Assembly (NCBI GenBank): GCA_002633005.1
Contig: NMRA01000910.1
Span: 21,103 to 66,688 of the forward strand
DNA length: 45,586 bases
Direction of reading: 5' to 3'
Source: Phoronis australis
Lineage: Eukaryota > Phoronida > Phoronidae
In this document: in pieces, positions 21,935 to 33,900 of the stretch
Layout of the letters: each line of letters opens with the position of its first letter
Numbering within the stretch: the stretch's first letter is position 1
Notes under the pieces: generated by a model
The model's input: only the letters and a program-made list of their open reading frames with translations
What the model was told of the DNA's origin: nothing
Databases searched by the model: none
Position numbers and translations under genes: made by a program

Positions 21935-24900
21935 CTAAAACATAAGAAACGGGCCTTGTTGACCATCAAGGTTAAACTGCCCAAAAGAAGGCCTAAACAA
22001 TTCATGGATATGGTGGATAGGTGCTATCGTTGGATGAGGTATGCCAAAACCTAAGATGTATTTTAATAATGCGTGGTCATCACTCGGGTAACTCGGTTTC
22101 ACTAGTGATTGTATGCAAGGGAACAAACGAGAACATGGATATAATGCAAAAGCTATTTCTGGGGCTGTACTCATATTTGTTATCACTCGGGTAACTAAAA
22201 ATTAGTTTTTGACATTGAAGATTGCTGATAACGAGGACATTGTAACATCACTGGAATATCAATATATAGCGAAATGTCAACAACAACCATACGTGTTTTT
22301 CTCTTGCCCTTCTTTGGTTTCCTTTTGTTCCAAGCTATGTCATCTTCCGTAACAGTGGGAGAGAGAACGTCAGCAACGAACACACCTGAATGGCAGTAAT
22401 GAATGTTAAGGTGATACAAACACACCTGTGTGGCAGTAATGAACACTATGGTGAGTGTCTCAAACAATTACTTTGGATTTAGATGCATATGTTTCACCTT
22501 ACACAAAAGCATTACCCTTGTTTTGAATGATTTTATTGCACCATTTCTGAAGCAACTATAAACAAATAAAAACATTTGATGTAAACCACTTACTGTTCTT
22601 AAGCTGGTCTCAAAATGTTACTTTCTCAGGTTATAAGCTATTTCTGGATTTGGGAAGAACTGATGTTATTGGTTGAGACAAGGCTCAATAAGTTGGATTG
22701 ACCCGGCTGAGCATGGCCTCAAGCAATGATGATGTGCTGAATATGGCCTCAAGCAATGATGATGTGCTGAATATGGCCTCAAGCAATGATCATGTGCTGA
22801 ATATGGTCTCAAGCAATGATGATGTGCTGAATATGGCCTCAAGCAATGACAAAGTATTACTTCTTTCTGAGCCCAAAAATAGCTTCTAATCTGAACAAGT
22901 CACAAATTGAAATGAGTTTTCCCAATTATGGTAAGTATTTTGGCAGAAGGCAGGGTTCATAACAACTTTACATGTTTAGATTGCGTTTACTTTTTTGAGA
23001 TGACAATAGGATGGTAAACTGGCAAGTATTCACAGAACAACACCACTTATGAATCTGGAGAATCGAAGTCATCAAGCATATACTGGTAACTAAAAACACC
23101 ATATGTAAACAGTGGGTCGCCACTACTAATGTAAATGTTAGGCCAACACCATTCAATATGGAACACCAATCAAACGTACAACGCTATCTAATCACCCATG
23201 TAAAGAGAAGCCACAACTGCAAATGTTAATGTTAGGATACCACCACCCACAAATCAAGCATTCTTCCATGGCAAAGACAGTTACCTGACTTGCGCCTGTC
23301 GTAATGAACACGTTCATTCTTGTACCACTGCAGGGTCGCCACCCGTGTTCGTTGCGATCGTCTCACACCATCTGGTGCCTCACTCGGATAAACTGTAATT
23401 TTGGACAGAAAATACAACAAGGTCTCGTAGAGAAGAATGGACGAATTACCTAAAGGCCTCTAACCACAATTACAGCCAGGGGTACTTTCAAGGAATGTGA
23501 ATCTAGGCAGAGGTAATCTTTACAAGAAAGAAGATGTCTGATATCTAAGTAATAATAAGACAAAAATAGCAGTGACTAGATACCTAACAACAGCTTACAG
23601 TTCTTAGAGAAATAATACACATGTAATGTGTATACTTGTAGTTGTACTCAGCATATCTTTAAGTTCAAAGCGAGTAAGGTTCATCACCAGTGATAATAAA
23701 GTTATCCAATGAGATGAACAGATATGCTACTTAAAGCCCCGTTTTATACCCTACCATCGCATAACAATGAGCATAGTACTTGAACTGTTTTGAAAAACGC
23801 TTGTCTTAAGGGTGGTGCCTAGCAGTAAAAAATAGCAGATGTAGACGCTGGTATTGGCCAATAGTGAAATATATCTAATGAACACAGAAAACTCTGGAAC
23901 CCCAACAGGGAATCGAATCACAGGTCTCTAGATTGCCGGTCTAGAGCTCTTACCACTAAGCTACTGAGGACCCGATATCTGTGCGGTTACTGTTGCACCC
24001 AACTGTTATGTCATCCACGGATGCACCGACATCGGGTCCCAAGTCGCTCAGAGGTAAGAACACTAGACCGGCAACCTGGTAAAAATTAGCAGATGGGACC
24101 ACTTCGGTTATAAGAACTCCTTCTTCAGCTTGAAATTTGTAGTTGTAACCATGTATATTTTCAAACCCTCTGATGACAAATAGGAAATTTTTTCTGTGTC
24201 ATAATGTATAGCAATATTCATATAACAATATTAGTACATGGATCCGACTCTGACACATATTTTACAGTTAATCCATGAGTCAAGCTCCACAGGTAGTAAT
24301 TGTAATTTTCCATGAATTTCACTTCACACACAGAGCAGACGTTACATGCTTGTTCCTATGCAAACCTAAGTGTGCTATGAACTCGCGACAGGACTCGCAA
24401 AATGTGGGTTCTTTTTTTATTCGTGTTATGAAAACCTTGAATTAGTTTTCACTCTTTTTTCATTTTCCATGATTCTTATATCCAAGGAAACTGTTTTTGT
24501 CATTTCCCATTCTTACCAAGCATTTATGAAGATCAAGAGTCTTGTGTCAACCAGATTTCATGGTTCATTCAAAATGTTAAACAAGAAATTCAAGGACTTT
24601 CAAGGACTTTCAAGGATAATTTAGGCCATACTCAATGCAAATTCAAGGCTACTTATTGCGTACAACAGTGTGTGTGTGTGGGTGTGTGTGTGTGTGTGTG
24701 TGCACAAACACCCCCTCCCCTTTGCAACTGGGAATTATCTTTAAAAGAGGGAACCAAATTGTAAAACTTGCATAAAATGTGCATCAAGAACATCAGATGC
24801 ACTTCATGATCACATAAAATATGTTTTTACAGCAATAAAAATCAAAATGGCAGAATATAGCCACTTATAATTAAGGTCTTTCAAATATTTTGAAGGCTAA

Positions 24901-27900
24901 AAGCTGAAATTCAAGGGCTTTTAAAGGTCAAGATTACATTCATGGACTATTCACTCTAACCTCGAGGGATTTTCAAGACAGCACGACTCATGACCTACAT
25001 CAACCACTCGGCATTTCAGTTTCTATTTTTCAGCTTGGTGATATCCATTCAAATATTATGAACCAACATTGCAGACACTATGTGCCCGAATTTTGAGAAC
25101 CAGTTTTCTCCACTAAATAACGGACATCAAACTGGTTCTCAAATTACGGGCACTTTATATCAGACTAGTGCCAACATTACAAGCAACACTAACATATTTT
25201 GCATTTCTTGCGTTCCGTGTCTGGTTTAGTGATAGGTACTGGTGTCTGGCTGGTTGTCACTTCAAAGAAATGTTTGGGGCTGGATGCTGTCAGATCTGCA
25301 GCGGCGCTGGACGATAAACGGTTGGTTTCCTGCGGTGTTTGGTGCACCGTGTGATCACGGATTAGCATGTCGGATGGGCGACTTCGGGTGGTCCTCTTTT
25401 TCAGTATTGAGCGTGGGGCAGAAGCTGAAAAGATGAAATAAGAAAGTCGATCATTACAGCAGCATAGGCAGCAAGAGGTTGTAGGTCATTGAGCGTGCTC
25501 ACACTCAACGACAAACTTCACAAGAAACTTAACATATGAAATGTGTGCCAGTTAAATCTCAGATATGACGGTCTGAGCTGTGACTGGGCGCATGACCTTT
25601 GATGAAACGGGTACCAAAGAACAGCTGGCATTAATGTATCGCAGTTGCGCTATAATAATTGCGATATCACCATAATCATAAATCGAATAGCATTAAGATT
25701 AATGAGTTTTAATGAAAAACTTCAGAACCATTGCCAGGACATTGCTTCGCAGCAATTAAGTACATGCTAAGACAAACTCAGCCAAATACCCTGTCATGAT
25801 GGCTGAGTGAAAGCAGAGCTCAGCATCAGAGAAGCTAGAATTCCCTGTCGTGACAGGGAAAACTGTATTTTGTCTGATTTTTTGACGTGCACTGTGCCAG
25901 TGAAATAACACTACCAGAATGCAAATGTTCAATGTTGATAGAACTGATGGACTTACAAGAATTTCCAACTTACATACAGCTAGATACAACTAACATCTCA
26001 GATTCTGGAAAGATAGCTTAAAACTCCAAGAGTTTTCCAGGACATCTTACCAAATTTTCCATGACTTCCAAAAAGATCACACAATTCCAGGCCACCATTT
26101 TCAGAATTTTTAAAAAATATTGATGTAGAAAACTTGCATACATTCCCTACAACTGAACAAATTCCCATGGGTACGATAGTTCCAACATTGATTTTCAGCC
26201 CTCCAGATAAAAAGTGGAATTACGTCCCATTCAGGATAAAATCTAGCTGTATCCAACTCATGATGCGAGTTTAACCATATTCCAGTAAGTATGTATAATT
26301 GCACATTCCAACATCAGCATTACCTGGTGTGCTGGCCAGTCTGACTGGAGTAGCCTCTGCCAACTCTGGGCTGGGGTTTTCATCATCACCTCTCTGGGTA
26401 AACTCAGGGCTCAAGCTCCTTCGTTTCCCAGATGATCCTGGAAATTGACAATTGTCAGCCATTACAAATTCTCAAGTCAACATAATTATGCTATTATTTT
26501 CTAAACAAAAANNNNNNNNNNNNNNNNNNNNNNNNNNNNNNNNNNNNNNNNNNNNNNNNNNNNNNNNNNNNNNNNNNNNNNNNNNNNNNNNNNNNNNNNN
26601 NNNNNNNNNNNNNNNNNNNNNNNNNNNNNNNNNNNNNNNNNNNNNNNNNNNNNNNNNNNNNNNNNNNNNNNNNNNNNNNNNNNNNNNNNNNNNNNNNNNN
26701 NNNNNNNNNNNNNNNNNNNNNNNNNNNNNNNNNNNNNNNNNNNNNNNNNNNNNNNNNNNNNNNNNNNNNNNNNNNNNNNNNNNNNNNNNNNNNNNNNNNN
26801 NNNNNNNNNNNNNNNNNNNNNNNNNNNNNNNCAAAAAAACTGAGATGGCAAAAATGTTGTTCACTATACAGCAACATCATTCAAGCATTCCATGTTAGAT
26901 TCCCAATGACCCACATTCCTGTAAAAAAGGCTGAATATAAGATTTACAACCACATGAAAATTACACACAACTACAGAGTGGATTTTTTAGAAAATGCAAA
27001 TAAACTGCACTCACTTTTTAATTTTCTAACATGAAGCTATGGTATATCCATCTGAAAAGAACTTACTCGTGACTGGAGTTAAGTGATAAGATCTGTGATC
27101 TTCTTCAGTGTCGCTTGCGGTCATAGTGAACTTAACACTTTGTCTTCGACCTGGTGACTTTGAAGGGCTTGGTGAGACTGATGACCTTTTAACCGTTTCT
27201 TGAAAAGAGATTCTGAAGTTTCAATCTCAATTTTATGCCAAGCATCTTTTTATGGTTGGCGCACACTACCTAGATGCTATAGAAATAGATCGGACAGCTC
27301 AGCTGTAACGCTGAACTACGGAAAAAATTAGGCAAACATGCAAGATACATGCCGCTTCAAATATACAAAAGTCTACTATGTAAGAATTAAGAACAATTAT
27401 GTGACAAACTGTGAATGTGATTTATTCATGTGTTAAAAATTCTCAAAGATGCGGTGAAAGTTACAAGGGCAATAAACCAGCACCTTCAGTCAAAAACCAC
27501 TTCTGATTTCCAAAAGGCTTGTTAAGCAGAAGCACAATCAAACATTTAACGAATAGCAAAATAGTACACAACTTCATTTTCCTGACATGTTTCGAGGTCC
27601 ACTCCTCATTACCATACTTAAACTTAAGGAGGCGTTGTATATTCATTGCAGATTCCCTGAATGCGGAAGTGCACCACCTTAGTCTCACATTGTTTTGAGG
27701 GTATTGCCTAGATTAGACGCTCGTTTACCCTTGTGTTACCTAGATTAGATGCTTGTTTACCCTTGAGTTACCTAGATTAGATGCTTGTTTACCCTTGTTT
27801 TACCTAGATTAGATGCTTGTTTACCCTTGCGTTACCTAGATTAGATGCTTGTTTACCCTTGCGTTACCTAGATTAGATGCTTGTTTACCCTTGGATATTC

Positions 27901-30900
27901 ACAATTCACGATTTTCAAAGTTGGTGTTTTGTGCAACAGGCCTGACCTCTAAGACCCATGCACGTCAAATTAAGTTACTTCTTATGACAGGTTAGAGCCA
28001 GTTGCCATGGTAGCAGTATGGCTGTCAAGATAATTCTAGGTGTTTTATTGTAAATTTTAATTCAAATATAGGATTAGAATGTGACAACATTGTTTTTGAT
28101 GACCAAAACATTTTTAACACCAAAACACAGTTGTAACAGCATTAACAACAACTCACTGTTCACAGCAGGGGTTTTACGGTAGACCCGTTTTTCAAGCCTT
28201 TCGTCGTCATTACTCTCTGGGGACTGAACCTTTGCGAACTTCACGGACTTCCTGGATTTTGCTTTTGACGTTTCATTCACAGGTGACTCTAACAGTTGAT
28301 CTGAAGACTGTTGAACATCTGCTATAATACAAAACTTATGCAATTCAAGGACTTTGACTTGTTTTATGGAATTAAGAGATTTTAAACAGAATTCAGATGC
28401 ACATACTAGTTCTTATACATGTTTTTTAACATTACTCCTGAAGTTACAAATTTAATTGACTATCAAATTCAACATTTTTGGTTACTAACTAATCAGTTTC
28501 ATAACACCTACCTGTGGGCGTCCTACCACGAGCAACACTGCCCTGCACCTTCCTACTTCTTGGCACACTCCGTTTCACTGGTCCATTACTAGGTGTCTTT
28601 AACTTACGAGCTCTCCCACCAGATGGTGCCCTATCAACAGCTTTATCCTCACTCTTGTTACCAGTGTTCACAAACAGACCACGTGTGAACATTTCAGGCT
28701 CCTCACCATCCTCATCAGGACTAGGATCCTCAAGTAACTTTGCATATGCAGCGGCACGGTCATTTTGCATGCTGCGCGGAGACACCGATGGCCGCTTTAG
28801 AACACTTTTCCGTGATTTCTTTGACGGAGACACATCTTCAACATCCACAGTGTTCTCTTTGGTGGCCACTGCCTGCTGTAAAGATCGTTTCCGCCCGGAC
28901 ATTGTGGCCAGTTTCTTTCCCCTTTTTGTCTCATTACGGATAACAGTCGCCTCTAATGGATTATCGGCATCATTGTTTGCTGTCGTACCGACGTCCGACT
29001 TCCTGGTTGTGGATCGTCTTTTTCTATTGGACTTCAGAGACTGTCTGTGTATTACATCATCATTGGACAAGATCTGATAACTGTCTATGTCTCCATCACC
29101 GTCTTCACTGAGCTGATCACCACCACCAGTCTCTGGGTCATCCTTACTTTTAGGTGGGCTCAGAGACATGAATTTTGGTGGTGGTAATCCAGGCTAAAAA
29201 TGTCATACTACAGGTTAAATTTGGCACAGCGATTCTATTCTATTGTGAAGCACAGCACCTTGATAATTAGATGTTAATCCCAGATAAAAGCAATATCAAA
29301 GTAAAAATTAAATTTAGCACACAAATCCTATTCGACAATGTAGCGTTTGAGAGTGTAGTGTTTAACATCTAGATACAAATCATGGCAAAGGTGACAGATA
29401 TTGAGCCGTTCACTTATGAGAGTTTTGCTCAGCTGACTCCAGTCTTAGCTGTGGATGTAAAGAGAAGTGTGAAAGAGAACCCCGACATAAAGATCCAACG
29501 AATTCAAAGGCTCTCCAAAGAAAAAAAGCCCAAGACAGAAACTGACAAAAGCAGGTAGAAATTAGAACAATTCACATTAATTTGCACAATTTTAATGCAA
29601 ACAGGTTATGCTTTAACACAAGGGAACAACTTCATTTAAAGCTTGTGTTCAAAATGAGCAAGCTACAGGATTCACTAAAAGTATATCGAAAAAGCCTGTT
29701 GTTTTTACTAATCAAAAGCACCACATGAGATCAACATTAGTAAAACATGACTGACGATAAAATTATTAGTCTGCATATATACCTGTCCACCTGAACTTGT
29801 GTTCTCCAAGAGATTCCTGGAAATAAAAAGCTCTTTATAATACCAGTGGTCCACAACAATTATTGCTCTTGAAGCTGCTATAGGCCCCAATACTGCCAAA
29901 GGTTTTTTTTTTGGCCTACGCTATAAAACTGGTCTCAGCTTGTATTTTATTTGGCTAAGAGGTGTTTTCAAGTTTTTGGAGCAACTGGCAGCTGGTTAGT
30001 GCTGAAGTCCATGCCTGGTACACAAAATGACCAGCCAAATTTGTTGAGCCTGTTTTCAAACAACAAAAACCAAGCCAAGAAATTGCCTCTGATTTGAGTA
30101 AGGAACAAGTCGTGACCAATTTAATAACAGTAAGTTGTTACAAACATTTTGCACGCCACCTGTTGACCACATCACGTGACCTGATGAACATAAGTCATAA
30201 TGACCAACAGGTGGCATGCAGAACAGACTTAAAATGTCTGTGACCTGCATTTCCACCCCGGTTCAAGATTTACACATATATAAACAGTAAGTTGTCTAAA
30301 TCGAAAATTTTTAGACTGAAGGCAGGTTAACCAACTTCAACTTATTAGTCAACTAAAACAGATGTCGCGTGTACTTGCTCAGTTTACCAACAATGCAGTA
30401 TTAATGTAGCAGGCTTCCTTCAGTTAGACAGGATAAATAAGTCTTGCACTGCCAAATTATCAGTATTTACGCTAAAAGGCAAAAGCTATATAAGAGCCTA
30501 AATCCTGATCCAAAGCATCATACATACAAAACTTAAAACCACACACATTTTCCTGTTCAAAAACACCAATAACTATAAGGAGAAAGGTAGAGTATATAAC
30601 TGATAAAGCAGACTACATTTTGGTTCATTTTAATTTGAAGTTGGTGGCAGTTTTCCTTGGTCTTTGGCCAAAAAACAAAGGTGATTCTGGTTTGTGGTAT
30701 TTTGAAAATAGAGTCGGTGGTGCAGTGTCGTTTATAATTACTAACATTCAACAAAAAATCAACCCGAGACGAGCCGAGGTGATACAAGATTTTTTACTCA
30801 TTGCCTAATAAATCATGATGTTTCAAAAATCCCTTATCCTTGGCTACATGCCTTTGAGAGGCTTTTCAAAAAAACGAGACCTCAACTTACACTGATGCCA

Positions 30901-33900
30901 GCCAACCTTCTTTTAACACTTTTTTTAGTCAGTGAGGTATCAAAATGAGTCAAAATCAAGACCAGAACCAACTTCGCCTTGTTGGCCTTAAATGACCTTA
31001 GAATCCTCAAGTTCTACCTGTATGGAGTCTTATTCATTAGACAATATTTCTGACACAGCTTTGATGAAGAAATTCAAAAACTTTTGACAGTAATTCAGTG
31101 CATACTCAATGCAAATTCAAATTCAATGTCATTACAGTACAATTTTGTATGCTTAACTCCAAACCCCTTTCACAATTGGGAATATACTTTAAAAAGAGTA
31201 TCAAATTGACAAACATAATCGTATTAATGCATAAAATATAAATGAAGAAAAAAGAATACCACTCGTAATTTGAAAAATATTTTTTTGTAACAATGAAAAT
31301 TGAAATAGCATACACCTACTAATAATAAAAGTATTTCAAATATTTTTAAAGCTAAAAGCTGAAATTCAAGGGCGTTTTAAGGTCAGGATTACTTTCAAGC
31401 ACTACTCAAGGCCAAGGTTCTAAATTCAAGGCCTTTTCAAGACTGTACAAAGCATGTCAGAGGTATTAAATCACACACATGATCTGTCACAGACAGATTA
31501 GACAACAAACTGACACTCAGACACACTGACTTGTTTTGAACAACAACAAATGTGCCGTCCAGATTTTCCTCTTCTGGGCTGTCCTCTATCTCAGGGTTAC
31601 TGGCGCCATCTTCAGGCTCAGGACTGGTCTTCTGCTGAACGGGGACACTCACTGGCTCAGGGGTAACTTCAGATGCCTTCGAGTACGTCAGCCTAAAAGA
31701 TGGAGTTGTACAAAATAGCACCTAAAACTTAATCTACTTAGCATACAATATGCAGAACAAGTGAAATTTCATTTTCCTCAATTTCTCAACAAAAATAAAG
31801 ATTAAGTAATTGTTAGTACGTTATTAGCTTGCTTTGTTCTGTGTGGATGTCATAAAACAATAATTGATAACGTTTCCATTATTGCAACAATGGAAAGATG
31901 GTAAATATTTTTTCACAAAATAGGTGACGGATGACTGTACCTCCATGTTGTACAAAACTAGAAAGCGTTCTCCACCACTAACTTCCCTTATAATGCAATT
32001 CAGCTGTGCAAAAAAAAACCCGGGGCTATCACGATTGACAAGGACAGTGCATTGAACAGATACAACTAATTTGTCATTGACGTGCCATTTAATTAATGTC
32101 TGACCCCGTTGTCTTCAAAAATCATGTTCATGCAAACACTGGTCAAATGTGTGGTATGCCCTTTTAATATCTACTGACAAATTAGACATCAGGTCAGCAT
32201 TTGTATCATGAGAAGGCTTCATTCCAGTAACTTAACTTCTGGTAAGGCCCTGTTTACCCATCTTTGTAATTGCTCTGAATTTTGCCATTTCGCACGTTAA
32301 TGATTAAAGCATTGTTTTAAATGGTAAAAACACCTCGGAAATACTGAATTGAATACCATTGAGAAAATAACACCAAGCCAAATTACATACAGTACATCAC
32401 TGTACAAGACCTGAAAATTGAAGCCTGCAATCAACCGTGCTAGACAAAACGCAAGAATCAGAGACTTACTACAGGAGACACATTTATGATCGACATATGT
32501 CCCGAATAATAGATTAAATGATACGCGCGTCGCAAGCTCGTTACCAGGGATGAAAAGGAGACGGAGGTAGGCGATATAAGGTCATTTATTATGACTAGTA
32601 CACTTACAATAAAATGAATACAGGTAAATAACGTACAATAGGTAATCTCTGGTAAGATGGGCAATAAAAAAGCGCCGGCCACATGGAAGTACGAGAAAAT
32701 GATGAAAACTGGGAGGTAGAGGGTGGGAAAAATTAATAACTTTTTGAACGTACGACAATGTGGCCGGAACAAAGATGAACTGAAAGCGAGGTTATCATAA
32801 CGAAGAAAACACCCCTAAGGACACATGACAATCATCAGCCTATAAGAGCCAAGAGCTGACCAAACTCGAGGCACGTGATAACAACAGACCAATAGGAAGG
32901 CTGGGAAAACGACGTGTAGTCCTACACAAACACAACAGCACAGCTTATGTCAACAGTGAATGGACAGTGTCACGTAAATGACGTAAAACAACATAAAGGG
33001 CAACTTAAAAAATCACTCCAACTATTCTCTTTATGGCACACATAGACCATGTTTTGTAATGATGTTGCAATGTCCGTACCTTCGATGGGTCTGATAGCCC
33101 CTCATGGCTGAGTTCGACGTTTCTCCCGACTTGTCCCCTTTAGTTATGGATCCGCTCCCCTCTCCCTCCTTAATGATGCCTGCTGGTAAGGCAGGGGCAA
33201 CTGTTGGCCGAGTGGGTGATGGGTCAAGTTTAGACCTAGTCCTGAAAACGAAATACATTTTTTAATTCTGAGTCTTTTCTTCTAATTATTTTTGGCACGT
33301 AGTAGCTGACCAATTTCTGATTAAGGTACAACAGTCAACTTTTACCTGATTAAAATGAACTGGAGTTTTAAATAAATCCATACAAGTGCCTAAAGGCAGT
33401 TTCTAAATGTCGAAATTCAGTTACCATCTCTCACATGTCAAGACGTTGCCACAATTCTCACATCATGAAACTACCGCTCTTCATTTGCGGACTACGGTAG
33501 AAAAACGCCTTGTATGATTGACCTTAGTTTTTGAAATGGAGAGCCACTAACACAATTCTGAACCGAGCTGGACAAGTGAGAATCGTTTTGGCATGCCTCA
33601 CTCAGCTGTTTAAATTTATGTCTGCATTGCCAACTCACTATGCAATAGTAAAACATGCCAGAATGACAAATGGCAAACTAATTTTAATATAAACTAGTTT
33701 TTAGCACAGCAGCAGTGCATGTACAGTTGTGTATCCCGGATGCACAGCATTGTGGGTAAACAGCAGAATCAGAGAGGACACCGTAACATTCCGGAAAGTG
33801 GTAAGTTACATTTCCCCTCAATACGTACACAGATTCCACCGTCACAGTAGTATCCAAGTCATCGCCGTCACCATCAGCAGTCTCATCTTCAAAGTCTGCA

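Noticed and set aside
26452-26898. Long open frames across the n-run
   Set aside because: They are open only because n codons are not read as stops.
28514-29077. Plus-strand 187-codon open frame
   Set aside because: It lies exactly opposite the large CENPC exon and is a shadow of its Ser/Lys/Asp-rich codons.
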